DNA of 64,000 bases from Curvibacter sp. CHRR-16 (GTDB lineage: Bacteria > Pseudomonadota > Gammaproteobacteria > Burkholderiales > Burkholderiaceae_C). The stretch spans positions 1 to 64,000 of the forward strand of contig NZ_JAHCSH010000004.1 of assembly GCF_018474005.1 (NCBI RefSeq), read 5' to 3'. The notes beneath the pieces are model-generated. The model searched no databases, was not told the origin of the DNA, and was given only the letters and a program-made list of their open reading frames with translations. Position 1 is the first letter of the stretch. Each line of letters starts with the position of its first letter. Made by a program: the position numbers and the translations under genes. Positions 32,577-42,757 of the stretch are shown one piece after another.

Positions 32577-33366
32577 ACTGTCCCCGCTGCAGATATTCGT
32601 ACTCAGTGGATTGTGGAAAGCGATTTTTCAACCGCTCACCAAGCACATTGGCCAAAGTCACATTGCCAAGCTTGCGCTCAACCTTGACTCCTAGCCACAA
32701 TGATTCAGGCATGGCGAAATCTGACTCATTAATGCGCTTTAAATAAAACTGTGCAGCTGAGAAGTTTTGTCGTTGGTACAACACAGACGCCAACTGATAT
32801 GAGATAACTGGACTGACAGAATCCAATTCAAATGCTTTTTGCAAAGTTTTTTGAGCCTCTTCCAAGCCACCATTCTTAGCTTGGCACACCCCCAAGGTCA
32901 ACAATGTTTTGGGCTTCTCAAAATAGGTCGTCTCTGAGAGCAATTGTTTGAATTGCTGGAACGATTCGTCGTAACGCCCCTGTTGGCAATAAAGCCAGCC
33001 CAAGTTGTGCTGTACAGCAAATAATTTGGGGCTTAACTGCAATGCTTTGCGAAAATTATCTTCAGCGACCTTAAAATTATTAAGGCGCATATAGATTAAG
33101 CCCTTGACATTCAAGGGCTCGGCGAATGTCACATCGGTTTGAATAGCTTGATTAATCTCCTCCAAAGCTATTTCTGTTTGTCCTTTAGAAAAATAGCCTA
33201 GAGCAAGCTCCATCCGCACACGAGAGCGCTTGCGCACAGAACCCTCTTGATCAGAAGCTCCATCCGCTGCAGAGCTGGAATTTGTGCTGCTAGCACAACC
33301 AGTCAACCCCATTACCACCACTAGCACGAACGCCAATACGCTTTTCCAGCGACAACAAAATTGCAT
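32566..33366 (-). CDS. pilF: Type IV pilus biogenesis/stability lipoprotein PilF/PilW (TPR)
   Basis: 266 residues. A lipoprotein signal ends at the lipobox LTGC with Cys24, and a Ser/Ala-rich linker follows. Four to six tetratricopeptide repeats run from about residue 52 (LGYFSKGQTEIALEEINQAI, LNNFKVAEDNFRKALQL, and further). PilF pilots secretin assembly for type IV pili and is anchored to the outer membrane. Position between rlmN and rodZ is the usual one in Burkholderiales, supporting the name. Confidence 0.9.
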   Translation of the reverse strand: MQFCCRWKSVLAFVLVVVMGLTGCASSTNSSSAADGASDQEGSVRKRSRVRMELALGYFSKGQTEIALEEINQAIQTDVTFAEPLNVKGLIYMRLNNFKVAEDNFRKALQLSPKLFAVQHNLGWLYCQQGRYDESFQQFKQLLSETTYFEKPKTLLTLGVCQAKNGGLEEAQKTLQKAFELDSVSPVISYQLASVLYQRQNFSAAQFYLKRINESDFAMPESLWLGVKVERKLGNVTLANVLGERLKNRFPQSTEYEYLQRGQYEQ

Positions 33367-33391
33367 GCTACTCCTTCGAAAGGAATGGGAG

Positions 33392-34495
33392 TTATTCGGT
33401 TATGGGTGTGCTGGTAGCACGTTGCTTATCAATGCGCCTCAAAACATGTGTCCTGTCCTGCACTTCACCAGCAAGCTGACCACATGCAGCATCGATATCA
33501 TCCCCACGGGTTTTTCTGACCGTGGTAACGATTCCAGCATCTAGCAGCACTTTAGCAAACTCTTGCACCGTTTTTGCTTTAGATCGCAAGAGTCCGGAAG
33601 CAGGAAAAGGATTAAATGGAATGAGATTGAGCTTGCAAGGTGTCGTTTTTAAAAGTCGAACCAACTCTTGTGCATGTTCATGCGTGTCATTCACGCCGTC
33701 AAGCATGCAATATTCGAAAGTAATGAAATCGCGCGGAGCACTGGGCAGGTAGGCACTGCACGCGGCAAGCAATTCGTGCAGTGGGTATTTGCGATTCAAA
33801 GGAACCAGACTATCGCGCAAAGAATCGTTGGGCGCATGCAACGACACAGCGAGTGCCACCGGACACTCTTGCGCCAGCCGCTCCATCATCGGCACCACAC
33901 CCGACGTGGAAACCGTGACACGGCGGCGCGACAAACCATAAGCATGGTCATCCAACATGGTTCGCAAAGCAGGTACTAGCGCAGAAAAATTCTGCAAGGG
34001 TTCCCCCATGCCCATCATTACCACATTGCTGATAATGCGCTCATCTCGACCCAACTCACGTCGTAGCAGATGCTCCGCAAACCAAAGCTGTGCTGTGATT
34101 TCTGCAGTAGTGAGATTGCGACTAAAACCTTGATGTCCCGTAGAGCAAAATCGGCATCCTACTGCGCACCCCGCTTGCGAGGAAACGCACAAGGTCGCCC
34201 TATCATCTTCCGGGATGTAAACAGACTCAACCGCATTGCCGTCGCCGACGTCGAACAACCACTTGATAGTGCCATCGCTCGAACGTTGCTCAGAAATAAC
34301 CGTCAGCCCTTTTATGGATGCGTGACTTTGTAATTTCTGGCGAAAAGTCTTCGCCAAATCCGTCATCGCGTCAAAAGACGATTCACCGCGCTGGTGAATC
34401 CAGCGGAATAGCTGGACAGCTCGGAAGCGTTTTTCGCCCAAGCTTTCGCAAAAAGTGGCCAACCCATTGAGGTCGAAATCAAGCAGGTTGACCAC
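33392..34495 (-). CDS. rlmN: Dual-specificity 23S rRNA/tRNA methyltransferase RlmN
   Basis: 367 residues. The radical-SAM cluster motif CxxxCxxC is at Cys110, Cys114 and Cys117 ([11 protein letters not shown]). [10 protein letters not shown] and [14 protein letters not shown] are diagnostic, and a late Cys in [10 protein letters not shown] supplies the methyl-transfer cysteine. It makes 2-methyladenosine at A2503 of 23S rRNA and A37 of some tRNAs. The gene sits 10 bases after ndk, the normal order in this group. Confidence 0.97.
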   Translation of the reverse strand: MVNLLDFDLNGLATFCESLGEKRFRAVQLFRWIHQRGESSFDAMTDLAKTFRQKLQSHASIKGLTVISEQRSSDGTIKWLFDVGDGNAVESVYIPEDDRATLCVSSQAGCAVGCRFCSTGHQGFSRNLTTAEITAQLWFAEHLLRRELGRDERIISNVVMMGMGEPLQNFSALVPALRTMLDDHAYGLSRRRVTVSTSGVVPMMERLAQECPVALAVSLHAPNDSLRDSLVPLNRKYPLHELLAACSAYLPSAPRDFITFEYCMLDGVNDTHEHAQELVRLLKTTPCKLNLIPFNPFPASGLLRSKAKTVQEFAKVLLDAGIVTTVRKTRGDDIDAACGQLAGEVQDRTHVLRRIDKQRATSTPITE

Positions 34496-34505
34496 TTTGA
34501 ACTCC

Positions 34506-34931
34506 TTAGCGGGAGTAAACGTTCAAACCAGCAAAGAAAAATGCCACTTCAACAGCAGCAGTTTCCGAACTGTCAGAACCGTGCACTGCATTGGCATCAA
34601 TACTGTCAGCAAAGTCGGCACGTATAGTTCCTGGCGCGGCCTTTTTGGGGTCAGTAGCACCCATCAGGTCACGGTTTTTCAAAATAGCGCCCTCACCTTC
34701 CAAAACTTGGATCATGACGGGGCCAGAAACCATGAAATCGACCAAATCCTTGAAGAAAGGACGCTCTTTGTGCACTGCGTAGAAAGCTTCTGCTTCAGCG
34801 CGAGACAAATGAGCCATGCGTGCTGCAATCACCTTCAAACCGGCTGCCTCAAAACGTGCATAGATTTGACCGATGACGTTTTTAGCTACTGCATCGGGTT
34901 TGATGATTGACAGGGTGCGTTCGATTGCCAT
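34506..34931 (-). CDS. ndk: Nucleoside diphosphate kinase
   Basis: 141 residues, the exact family size. [15 protein letters not shown] starts the fold, and the active-site histidine lies in NAVHGSDS. It transfers gamma phosphates between nucleoside diphosphates via phosphohistidine. It is the first gene of a transcript running through rlmN, pilF, rodZ and ispG. The roughly 80 bases upstream, before the rluB stop, should contain its promoter. Confidence 0.98.
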   Translation of the reverse strand: MAIERTLSIIKPDAVAKNVIGQIYARFEAAGLKVIAARMAHLSRAEAEAFYAVHKERPFFKDLVDFMVSGPVMIQVLEGEGAILKNRDLMGATDPKKAAPGTIRADFADSIDANAVHGSDSSETAAVEVAFFFAGLNVYSR

Positions 34932-35011
34932 GTTATTTTCCTAACTATGTAAAAAATACCCAAACGGGAGAAAAGCTCTCTATTTTATCCTGCGCTTTGT
35001 GACGAGACTTA

Positions 35012-36160
35012 TCAGCCAAAGCGCTTATTTCCCTTTTTGCCAGCGGAAAAACCCGCTTGACGGCGTTGTTTGCTAACTGCATCCGCTCCGATGTAGCCCA
35101 AAGACGTACGCATAGGATCAGGCTGGCCAGCTCCATCGGTGCTTTTACCTGCACGACCTTGTCGGTTGCTAGCAGGGCGCTTCCCTTGCGTTGGATAACG
35201 ACCGCGTGGGCCCTCTTTTTTGCTTTGGGGAGGTGGTACTTGGGTTAATTTCGTACCAGACGCTTGCACAAGCGCACGGATTTCAGACTCACCCAACTCG
35301 ATCCACATTCCACGGCGCAATCCTTTGGGCAACAACATGGCACCATAACGAATGCGAATGAGGCGACTGACAGCATGGCCTACAGACTCCATCATCCGAC
35401 GCACTTCACGGTTGCGACCTTCACCAATCGTCACTCGGTACCAGCAGTTAGCCCCCTCACCACCGCCATCCTCAATTGAGGAGAAGCGTGCGGGACCATC
35501 GTCCAATTGCACTCCCTCCAGCAATGCTGTTTTTTCCTCTTTTGACAGCGACCCCAGTACTCGCACCGCATACTCACGCTCCAAACCAAAACGGGGATGC
35601 ATCAAGTTATTAGCCAACTCTCCTGAATTGGTAAACAAAAGCAGACCTTCGGTATTCAGATCCAAACGCCCCACCGATTGCCACTTACCATGGGCCAACT
35701 TGGGTAAACGCCGAAACACCGTAGGGCGGTTTTGTGGATCATCATGGGTCACCACTTCACCTGCAGGCTTGTGGTATGCAATCACGCGCGGGGGTGGTGG
35801 CGCAATACGAAAACGAATGGGCCTGCCATTGATTTTCACGCTATCACCATACTGAATGCGCTGTCCCACATGGGCTGGCTCGTTGTTCACCGTTATCCGG
35901 CCTTCCAAGATCAGCTGCTCCATTTCCATGCGAGAGCCGATACCCGCTTGGGCCAGCACCTTGTGCAGCTTGGGTGTATCGGCCTGTGGCAACAATACAC
36001 GCTTGGCCAACACTGGCACAGTCTCTTCTGTAGGCTCGACATCAAAATCACCTGACAGCACGTCTTCGAATCGCACTACCGGTGTGACATCAGCGCTTGC
36101 TGGCGCAGACAAAGCATCCGCATTGCTTTCATCTGGCATATCTTGTTGTTCATTCATCAT
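35012..36160 (-). CDS. rluB: 23S rRNA pseudouridine(2605) synthase RluB
   Basis: 382 residues from the tandem ATG at 36160; the longer frame overlaps scpB heavily and is not credible. After a 70-residue acidic N-terminal extension come an S4 RNA-binding domain ([21 protein letters not shown]) and the RsuA-family catalytic domain with Asp in [10 protein letters not shown] basic, Gly/Lys/Arg-rich tail follows from about 300. The long acidic head and basic tail are common in betaproteobacterial RluB. It overlaps the scpB 3' end by 11 bases. Confidence 0.93.
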   Translation of the reverse strand: MMNEQQDMPDESNADALSAPASADVTPVVRFEDVLSGDFDVEPTEETVPVLAKRVLLPQADTPKLHKVLAQAGIGSRMEMEQLILEGRITVNNEPAHVGQRIQYGDSVKINGRPIRFRIAPPPPRVIAYHKPAGEVVTHDDPQNRPTVFRRLPKLAHGKWQSVGRLDLNTEGLLLFTNSGELANNLMHPRFGLEREYAVRVLGSLSKEEKTALLEGVQLDDGPARFSSIEDGGGEGANCWYRVTIGEGRNREVRRMMESVGHAVSRLIRIRYGAMLLPKGLRRGMWIELGESEIRALVQASGTKLTQVPPPQSKKEGPRGRYPTQGKRPASNRQGRAGKSTDGAGQPDPMRTSLGYIGADAVSKQRRQAGFSAGKKGNKRFG

Positions 36161-36842
36161 CTTGTTTGTCCATTTCTTGCAATGGTTCTTGCAAACCATC
36201 GCCTGTGACAGGCAACTCCATCTGTTGCTCTGTAAAACTGTCTTGTACTGGCGCTGCCGTTGCTTGCAGCACATCGGCCGATGTATCCCCAGCCAAATCT
36301 GGCAAAACAGCACCCAACGCATCTTGGGCGTCAGGTTGCGTCAATAAGGGCAATTGATCCAAGGCAGCCAAACCTAGGTCATCCAGAAATTGCTTGGTTG
36401 TCGCAAACAGCGTGGGCCGCCCGGGAGCATCTTTGTGGCCAATCGCTTCAATCCACCCTCTGTCTTCTAGCTGCTTTATCAGCAGGCTGCTCACGGTGAC
36501 TCCGCGGATATCTTCAATATCGCCACGTGTTACTGGCTGGCGGTACGCAATTACAGCCAGTGTCTCAAGCGTGGCACGTGAATACTTGGGTGGCTTTTCT
36601 GGATTCAAACGATCCAAAAAGACACGCATCTCTGGACGACTCTGAAAACGCCAGCCAGATGCCACACACACTAGCTCAACCCCGCGTGGGGCCCAATCAG
36701 CCTGCAGCGACTCCAACATAGCCTTGATCGTGTCTGCCCCCAAAGCATCAGAAAACAACTCTCGCATGCTGCGCACCGACAAAGGCTGTGCTGCACAAAT
36801 CAGAGCAGTTTCCAAGACTCTTTTGGCCTCGGATGTATTCAT
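36150..36842 (-). CDS. scpB: Segregation and condensation protein B
   Basis: 230 residues. Two winged-helix domains are recognisable, with hallmark [30 protein letters not shown] and [18 protein letters not shown]. ScpB joins ScpA and SMC in chromosome condensation. No scpA (kleisin) gene is in the window; it would be expected upstream in many genomes, but here rluD lies there. The acidic tail of about 50 residues is poorly conserved. Confidence 0.95.
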   Translation of the reverse strand: MNTSEAKRVLETALICAAQPLSVRSMRELFSDALGADTIKAMLESLQADWAPRGVELVCVASGWRFQSRPEMRVFLDRLNPEKPPKYSRATLETLAVIAYRQPVTRGDIEDIRGVTVSSLLIKQLEDRGWIEAIGHKDAPGRPTLFATTKQFLDDLGLAALDQLPLLTQPDAQDALGAVLPDLAGDTSADVLQATAAPVQDSFTEQQMELPVTGDGLQEPLQEMDKQDDE

Positions 36843-36929
36843 ACGTGATTCAGGAAATTCAAGCTACCACCGATGCATCGCTCTGCGCGAGGACTGCTGG
36901 TGTGTGAAGCCATATCAGATAACCCGGGC

Positions 36930-37907
36930 TTATGCCTCTTGAGTTGAGTTGTCATTGTACTGGAGACCCCACTCTTGTGCCAACCCTTGCATATCGGCTG
37001 GCAGTGGAATCTGCCATTGCAACGGGGTTTGCATGACTGGATGCAAAAAAGCCAATCGAAAAGCATGCAATGCTTGCCGAGCAATTACAGGCTTTGTTGC
37101 AAGTGACGATGTCCTTGCATACAGCACATCGCCAGCAATCGGGCATCCAAGTGATGCCAAATGAACGCGTATCTGGTGTGTACGGCCAGTGTGCAAGACA
37201 CAGCGCAGCAAGCTGCCTCGGTCATTGGCATCACAAAGATAAAAATCGGTTTTGGCGACTTTGCCCGATTCACGCGCCAAGTCCACCACGGCCATTCGCA
37301 GTCGGTTTCTCGCATCCCGACCGATGGCTGCATCTACCGTTTTAGGACTCGCATGCGCCCAGACACAATCGGTCAATGCCAAGTACTGACGACTAACATC
37401 ACGGGCAGCAATCGCACGCACCAAGGCATCCATTGCCACCCGCGTTTTGGCCACCACCATCAGGCCACTGGTATCCTTATCCAAGCGATGGACAATACCT
37501 GCACGCGGCAAATTCACGCTTTCTGGCACATGGTGCAGCAAGGCGTTGAGCAAAGTGCCACTCCAATTGCCTGGTGCAGGATGCACTACCAAACCCGGTG
37601 GTTTATTCACCACCAGCAAATAATCATCCTCAAACACAACATCCAAAGGAATGGCTTGCGCTACAAATGCCTGACTAGCTGGTGTTGGGCGCAGGGTGAT
37701 TTGGATTTGCTGACCTGCAATTGCTTTGCTAGATGGCTTGGTGCACGGCACACCTTGCACCAGCACATCCCCTTGGGCAATGAACTGCTGCAAATAGCTG
37801 CGTGAAAAACCCTCAATGAGCAGCGACAGGGCTTTGTCCAAGCGCAGACCATGCAAATCTGCAGTCACACTGAGCGATCGCACTTCGGTCTGCAATGAAT
37901 CCTCCAC
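36930..37907 (-). CDS. rluD: 23S rRNA pseudouridine(1911/1915/1917) synthase RluD
   Basis: 325 residues from a GTG at 37907, chosen because GAGGAGG lies five bases upstream and the N terminus then matches family length. The open frame extends to 38222 but runs through the divergent bamD gene. An S4 domain lies at about 15-75 and the catalytic Asp in HRLDKDTSG. GRTHQIRVH is also diagnostic. It modifies helix 69 of 23S rRNA. Divergence from bamD is a widely conserved arrangement. Confidence 0.95.
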   Translation of the reverse strand: MEDSLQTEVRSLSVTADLHGLRLDKALSLLIEGFSRSYLQQFIAQGDVLVQGVPCTKPSSKAIAGQQIQITLRPTPASQAFVAQAIPLDVVFEDDYLLVVNKPPGLVVHPAPGNWSGTLLNALLHHVPESVNLPRAGIVHRLDKDTSGLMVVAKTRVAMDALVRAIAARDVSRQYLALTDCVWAHASPKTVDAAIGRDARNRLRMAVVDLARESGKVAKTDFYLCDANDRGSLLRCVLHTGRTHQIRVHLASLGCPIAGDVLYARTSSLATKPVIARQALHAFRLAFLHPVMQTPLQWQIPLPADMQGLAQEWGLQYNDNSTQEA

Positions 37908-37946
37908 CAAGTCCTCCTCTGTGTCAGGAGTTGCCAAGGTGGTCGA

Positions 37947-37952
37947 TATAAT
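37947..37952 (+). promoter_or_regulatory. Candidate -10 element for bamD
   Basis: A perfect TATAAT lies 31 bases before the bamD ATG. A TTGCCA occurs upstream but only 10 bases away, too close for a -35, and no other good -35 is seen. Start of transcription would be near 37959. Confidence 0.4.
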
Positions 37953-37983
37953 TTCAAGGCTCTGATTCAAAGGATTTTCCAGG

Positions 37984-38790
37984 ATGCAAAGAAGCAAATT
38001 ATCGTTGCTGACCCACGGGTTCACAGCCGTCCTTATCACACTGCTGGCTGCCTGTAGCTCTGCTCCTGTTGATAAAACAGCCAAAATGACTCCAGAAGAG
38101 TTGTATGCAGATGCCAAAGACGAAAGCAACAACGGCCAATACGAAAAAGCCATAGGCCTGCTCGACAAATTGGAAGTGCGTGCCGCAGGCACGCCATTGG
38201 CACAACAAGCCCAACTGGACAAAGCCTATCTGTACTACAAAACAGCCGAGCCTGCTACTGCGCTGGCTACGCTTGAGCGCTATATCAAGCTCTACCCCGC
38301 CAGTCCCGCCATGGACTATGCGCTATACCTCAAAGGGGTGATCAATTTCAACGACGATTTGGGCATGTTCTCCTCCATTACTAGGCAAGACTTGTCTGAA
38401 CGTGATCAAAAAGCCTCGAAAGACTCCTACCAAGCATTTCAAGAGTTGGTAAACCGCTTTCCCAACTCGCGTTACGCAGAAGATGCACGCCAGCGCATGA
38501 ACTACATCGTCATTTCGCTGGCCCGTTACGAAATTCATGTGGCGCGCTACTACTACAAGCGTGGCGCTTACTTGGCGGCGGCAAACCGTGCACAGCAAGC
38601 CATCAACGACTACCGTGGTGTCCCAGTGACTGAAGAGGCTCTCTATATCCTCTATAAATCCTACGATGCACTCGGAATGGCCGAGCTTCGTGACGATGCC
38701 AAACGGGTGTTGGAAGAAAACTACCCCAACTCCACCTTCTTAGCCAATGGGCTTCAAGAACCCAAAGGGCCATGGTGGAAACTGTGGTAG
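37984..38790 (+). CDS. bamD: Outer membrane protein assembly factor BamD
   Basis: 268 residues. A lipoprotein signal ends in LLAAC with Cys24, and five TPR motifs follow, with typical segments ELYADAKDESNNGQYEKAI, LERYIKLYPASPAMDYALYLKG and ENYPNSTF. BamD is the essential lipoprotein partner of BamA in beta-barrel insertion. The gene is followed after 9 bases by a PP2C phosphatase gene, which suggests co-transcription. Confidence 0.96.
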   Translation: MQRSKLSLLTHGFTAVLITLLAACSSAPVDKTAKMTPEELYADAKDESNNGQYEKAIGLLDKLEVRAAGTPLAQQAQLDKAYLYYKTAEPATALATLERYIKLYPASPAMDYALYLKGVINFNDDLGMFSSITRQDLSERDQKASKDSYQAFQELVNRFPNSRYAEDARQRMNYIVISLARYEIHVARYYYKRGAYLAAANRAQQAINDYRGVPVTEEALYILYKSYDALGMAELRDDAKRVLEENYPNSTFLANGLQEPKGPWWKLW

Positions 38791-38799
38791 CGTAGAAGG

Positions 38800-39564
38800 A
38801 TGTCTACAGGGTTTCGTATCTCCGCATCTACCGGCATTCACAAGGGTGACCGGGAGTACCAACAAGATCAAGTTGCACTGCTCAAACATGCTCGAGTCAA
38901 TGGCTGCCTCATGGCAGTCGTTGCAGACGGCATGGGCGGGCGCAGTGGTGGTAGAAAAGCTTCCGACCAAGTAATGCTGACTGCCAAACAATTGTTCGAC
39001 AGCTACGCCCCTGAAACAGACGACCCACAAGGCCTTCTCAAGCAAATTGTCAACGAAGCCCACATGGTGATTCGGCTTACCGCCATATCAGCAGAAGAAG
39101 AACCACACAGCACCATTGCCACCATACTCATTCACCCCGAAGGAGACTGCTACTGGGCCCACGCCGGGGACTCTCGCATCTACCATTTCCGTGGCAAAAA
39201 ACTGGTCAAACGCACACTGGATCACTCTTACGTGCAAACGTTGGTCAACAAAGGCGAACTGACCGAAGAACAGGCGATGGTGCATCCGCAATCGAATATT
39301 TTGCTGAGCTGCTTAGGCACTGAAAGTGAGCCTCCAGTGGAAACACACACCATCAGCCAACTCAAACCCGGCGATGCGCTGATGGTGTGCAGCGATGGTG
39401 TATGGCACTACTTCAACAATGCCGAACTGGGCACGGTGATTGCCGAACTCACCCCCCGAGAAGCCACCGAATTTTTGATTGCCAAAGCACGCACACGCGC
39501 CCAAGGTGGGGGCGACAACCTGTCAGTAGCGATTATCAAAGTCGAACATCTGACCAAGTCCTGA
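38800..39564 (+). CDS. PP2C-family serine/threonine protein phosphatase
   Basis: 254 residues covering a single PP2C domain. The metal-binding motifs are present: DREYQQDQ, VADGMGG, HAGDSRIY, CSDGVW and GGDNLS. The commonly seen Asn of the first motif is Gln here. No membrane segment or signal peptide is seen, so it acts in the cytoplasm on phospho-Ser/Thr. It starts 9 bases after bamD. No partner kinase gene is in the window. The FHA-cyclase protein elsewhere could belong to the same phospho-signalling network, which is speculation. Confidence 0.93.
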   Translation: MSTGFRISASTGIHKGDREYQQDQVALLKHARVNGCLMAVVADGMGGRSGGRKASDQVMLTAKQLFDSYAPETDDPQGLLKQIVNEAHMVIRLTAISAEEEPHSTIATILIHPEGDCYWAHAGDSRIYHFRGKKLVKRTLDHSYVQTLVNKGELTEEQAMVHPQSNILLSCLGTESEPPVETHTISQLKPGDALMVCSDGVWHYFNNAELGTVIAELTPREATEFLIAKARTRAQGGGDNLSVAIIKVEHLTKS

Positions 39565-39591
39565 CAACGGCCCTCTAGCCCCACAGCCTGT

Positions 39592-40140
39592 TCAAGGGGT
39601 GGGCAAGAGTTGCAAGTCACCACCTACATCGGCCAAGCGCTTGTCTCTGGCCACACGCCTCTGTTGCACTTCGGCCATCTTGCGCTCATATGCAGCGCGC
39701 GCTTGCTGCTCGATGCTGAGTTGGCGGTCAGGGTTCGCCGATACCAACAAACGCTTCACTTCTGCTTGCACCAGCGCGTTGCGCGCATTCGCGTTGGGAA
39801 TATCTCCCAACTTGCTTTGGCTACGCTTTAGCAACTCCTGCTGGAATTCCTCTTCGCGCTGTTCCAATTCATTGCGCTTGTCTTGGGCACGCTGCATGCG
39901 CTGCTGCCTGTGCAAATCCAACAAACGATTGGCCAAAACACGGTCTTGTGCGTTGTAGCGCTCAGTGGCCAATGTTTGGCAGTGTGTCACCGCAAAACGC
40001 TGGGCACAAACGTCCATTTCGGCACGCCACTGCTGCTCTAGTTGAGTACGCTCCCGATGCAAAGCTGTCTCATCGTCCGCTTGGGCCGATGCGCATGCAC
40101 ATACCAACAAACCAGCTAGCAGCAATGGCCACGCTTTCAT
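39592..40140 (-). CDS. Hypothetical exported coiled-coil protein
   Basis: 182 residues. A signal peptide spans about 1-21 (LLLAGLLVCACASAQA), so the product is periplasmic or a lipoprotein. The rest is charged and Gln/Arg/Glu-rich and very likely forms long helices or coiled coil (HRERTQLEQQWRAEM, RNELEQREEEFQQELLKR). Two cysteines at about 44 and 54 may form a disulfide. I do not recognise a family. Its ATG overlaps the zapE stop in an ATGA arrangement, linking it to the sucA-zapE transcript. Confidence 0.8.
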   Translation of the reverse strand: MKAWPLLLAGLLVCACASAQADDETALHRERTQLEQQWRAEMDVCAQRFAVTHCQTLATERYNAQDRVLANRLLDLHRQQRMQRAQDKRNELEQREEEFQQELLKRSQSKLGDIPNANARNALVQAEVKRLLVSANPDRQLSIEQQARAAYERKMAEVQQRRVARDKRLADVGGDLQLLPTP

Positions 40141-41237
40141 GTCAACTCCGTCAATACCTCGCGACGCTCTAACGCCAAGAACTCCTGCGACTGCATTTCG
40201 TTCAAGCGCGAGACCGTGCGCACAAACTCATGGGCCAATGGCCCCTCGGTGTACAACTCTTCGGGTGGAACAGCAGCCGACATCACCAACTTGACGCGGC
40301 GGTCGTACAGCACATCCACCAGCCAAGTAAAACGACGGGCTTCCGATGCCATCTTGACCGGCATGTACGGCACATCGCTCACAAAGACGGTGTGGAAGCG
40401 ATTGGCCAACTCCAAGTAGTCGTTTTGCGAACGCGGGCCACCGCACAGCGTTTTGAAATCGAACCACACCACCCCACCTGCACGGCGCAATGCACGCAAT
40501 TCGCGTGCCTCAATGTGCAGCAAGGGGTCTTCATCTTGGTGGTCTGCTACCTTGGCAAAGGCCTCACGCATGGCCGCATCCGACTGCGCACCCAAGGGGG
40601 TGTGGTAGAGCTTCACGTGCTCCAACGACCGCAGACGGTAATCCGTGCCGTTGTCCACATTGATGACTTCCAGCTTGGCGTTGAGCAAATCAATCGCTGG
40701 CAAGATGCGGTCACGGTGTAAACCGTTGGGATACAGGTCATCGGGGCGGAAGTTCGACGTCGTGACCAGCCCTACGCCGTTGGCAAACAGCGCATCGAGC
40801 AGTCGGTGCAAGATCATCGCGTCGGTAATATCAGCCACGTGAAACTCGTCAAAACAGATTAATCGATAGCGCTTGGCAATGCGCCGCCCCAGTTCGTCCA
40901 GTGGATTGACCGTGCCTTGTAAGAGCGCCAATTCGCGGTGCACCTCACGCATGAACTCATGGAAGTGCAAGCGCGTTTTGCGCTGAATCGGCACCGCACT
41001 GTAAAAACAGTCCATGAGAAAGCTTTTGCCACGCCCCACTCCACCGTACATGTAGATTCCCTTAGGGATATCGGGTCGGTTGAGCCATTTCTTAAGGGTA
41101 TTGGATCGCTGGTTTTTGTATTCGCGCCATTCACTGACACAGCGGTCTAGCGCCTGCACGGCACGCAGCTGGGCTGCATCAGCCTGAAAACCGCGGGCGG
41201 CCAACTCCGCTTGGTAAACCTGTTCAACGCTTTGCAT
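40137..41237 (-). CDS. zapE: Cell division protein ZapE (AFG1-like ATPase)
   Basis: 366 residues. Walker A GGVGRGKS is at 65-72, Walker B LICFDEFHV, and TTSNFRPDDLYPNGL is diagnostic for the AFG1/ZapE family. ZapE is an FtsZ-associated ATPase that acts at the division ring, especially under low oxygen or high temperature in E. coli. The gene follows lpdA, with an 82-base spacer that holds a small interspersed repeat. This location at the end of the 2-oxoglutarate dehydrogenase operon recurs in Burkholderiales. Confidence 0.95.
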   Translation of the reverse strand: MQSVEQVYQAELAARGFQADAAQLRAVQALDRCVSEWREYKNQRSNTLKKWLNRPDIPKGIYMYGGVGRGKSFLMDCFYSAVPIQRKTRLHFHEFMREVHRELALLQGTVNPLDELGRRIAKRYRLICFDEFHVADITDAMILHRLLDALFANGVGLVTTSNFRPDDLYPNGLHRDRILPAIDLLNAKLEVINVDNGTDYRLRSLEHVKLYHTPLGAQSDAAMREAFAKVADHQDEDPLLHIEARELRALRRAGGVVWFDFKTLCGGPRSQNDYLELANRFHTVFVSDVPYMPVKMASEARRFTWLVDVLYDRRVKLVMSAAVPPEELYTEGPLAHEFVRTVSRLNEMQSQEFLALERREVLTELT

Positions 41238-41247
41238 GGTATTGACG

Positions 41248-41302
41248 TGCTATAAAAACAATAGCTGCCACAGCCCTATCCACGGGCTGTAGCAGCTATT
41301 TT
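41248..41302 (+). repeat. Small interspersed repeat, copy 3, between lpdA and zapE
   Basis: The element begins TGCTATAAAAACAATAGC, has the inverted repeat CAGCCC/GGGCTG in its middle, and ends AGCAGCTATTTT. It nearly fills the spacer between zapE and lpdA and could fold as a nested hairpin, perhaps acting as a weak terminator. It is the clearest full-length copy. Confidence 0.65.
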
Positions 41303-41319
41303 CACCCCTAGAGAACTAC

Positions 41320-42747
41320 TTAGAAGTTCAGGGTACGCTTGTCCACAGCCAGCGCAGCTTCTTTGGTGGCTTCACTCAAAGAAGGGTGGGCGTGGCAAAT
41401 GCGTGCGATGTCTTCGGCCGACGCCTTGAACTCCATCGCCACCACGGCTTCAGAGATCAACTCCGAAGCCATGGGGCCGATGATGTGCACGCCCAAGATT
41501 TCATCGGTCTTGGCATCGGCCAAGAACTTGACGAAACCAGAGGTGTCGCCCAAAGCGCGGGCGCGACCATTGGCCAAGAAGGGGAATTGCCCCGCCTTGT
41601 ACGCCACGCCTTCGGCTTTGAGCTGCTGCTCAGTCTTGCCAACCCAAGCGATTTCCGGGCTGGTGTAGATCACCCAAGGAATAGTGGCGAAGTTGACGTG
41701 ACCGTGTTGGCCAGCAATGCGCTCGGCCACGGCAACGCCCTCTTCTTCCGCCTTGTGTGCCAGCATGGGGCCGCGCACCACGTCACCCACCGCCCACACG
41801 CCGGGCAAGTTGGTGCGGCACTCGTCGTCCACCACAATCGCGCCACGCTCGTCAAGCTTCAAGCCCACGGATTCAGGGTTCAGGCCCACTGTGTTGGGCA
41901 CACGACCGATAGAGACGATCAGCTTGTCCACGTCCAGTGTTTGGGCTTCGCCCTTGGCACTGGTGTAAGCAATGCTCACGCCCTTCTTGCCGGACTTGAT
42001 ATCGCCAATCTTCACGCCCAGTTCGATCTTCAGACCTTGCTTGGTGAACAACTTGAGCGCTTCCTTGGCCACGCTCTCGTCCGCTGCACCGAGGAAAGTC
42101 GGCATAGCTTCCAAAATGGTGACTTCCGCTCCCAAACGGCGCCATACGCTGCCCATTTCCAAACCAATCACGCCGGAACCAATCACCCCCAGCTTCTTGG
42201 GCACAGCGCCAACGCGCAATGCACCGTCGTTGGACAAAATGGTTTCTTCGTCAAATGGTGCTGTAGGCAATTGGCGTGCAGAGGAACCCGTCGCCACGAT
42301 CACTTGCTTGGCAGTGATGACTTCTTCGTCCTTGCCCGCGACCTTGATCTCGTAAGCGCCATCTTTGGCTGCCACGAAAGAACCACGGCCGTGGAAGAAG
42401 GTGACCTTGTTCTTCTTGAACAGGTACAAGATGCCATCGTTGTTTTGCTTGACCACGGTGTCCTTGCGGCCAATCATCTTGGCCACATCCATCTTCACTT
42501 CGCCGGTAGAAATACCGTGCTCAGCGAAGTGGTGGGTTGCGTGCTCAAAGTGCTCGCTCGACTGCAGCAGCGCCTTCGAGGGAATGCAGCCCACGTTGGT
42601 GCAAGTACCACCGGGAGCGGGGCCCCCTGCAGCGTTCTTCCACTCATCGATACAGGCCACGTTAAAGCCCAGTTGGGCCGCGCGAATCGCCGCGATGTAA
42701 CCGCCAGGGCCGCCGCCGATGACGACCACGTCAAATTGCTTGCTCAT
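41320..42747 (-). CDS. lpdA: Dihydrolipoyl dehydrogenase (E3)
   Basis: 475 residues from the ATG at 42747; a TTG start at 42765 is less likely. FAD-binding GGGPGG is near the N terminus. The redox disulfide sits in [13 protein letters not shown], a second Rossmann [10 protein letters not shown] follows, and the catalytic His-Glu dyad is in HAHPSLSE. It reoxidises dihydrolipoamide on the SucB core. It follows the CHMI-like gene by 10 bases and belongs to the odh operon. Confidence 0.97.
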   Translation of the reverse strand: MSKQFDVVVIGGGPGGYIAAIRAAQLGFNVACIDEWKNAAGGPAPGGTCTNVGCIPSKALLQSSEHFEHATHHFAEHGISTGEVKMDVAKMIGRKDTVVKQNNDGILYLFKKNKVTFFHGRGSFVAAKDGAYEIKVAGKDEEVITAKQVIVATGSSARQLPTAPFDEETILSNDGALRVGAVPKKLGVIGSGVIGLEMGSVWRRLGAEVTILEAMPTFLGAADESVAKEALKLFTKQGLKIELGVKIGDIKSGKKGVSIAYTSAKGEAQTLDVDKLIVSIGRVPNTVGLNPESVGLKLDERGAIVVDDECRTNLPGVWAVGDVVRGPMLAHKAEEEGVAVAERIAGQHGHVNFATIPWVIYTSPEIAWVGKTEQQLKAEGVAYKAGQFPFLANGRARALGDTSGFVKFLADAKTDEILGVHIIGPMASELISEAVVAMEFKASAEDIARICHAHPSLSEATKEAALAVDKRTLNF

Positions 42748-42757
42748 AGAGTTTCTT

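Noticed and set aside
37908..38222. Extension of rluD upstream to 38222
   Set aside because: It would overlap the divergent bamD gene, and the extra residues do not resemble the RluD N terminus. The GTG at 37907 has a good ribosome site.
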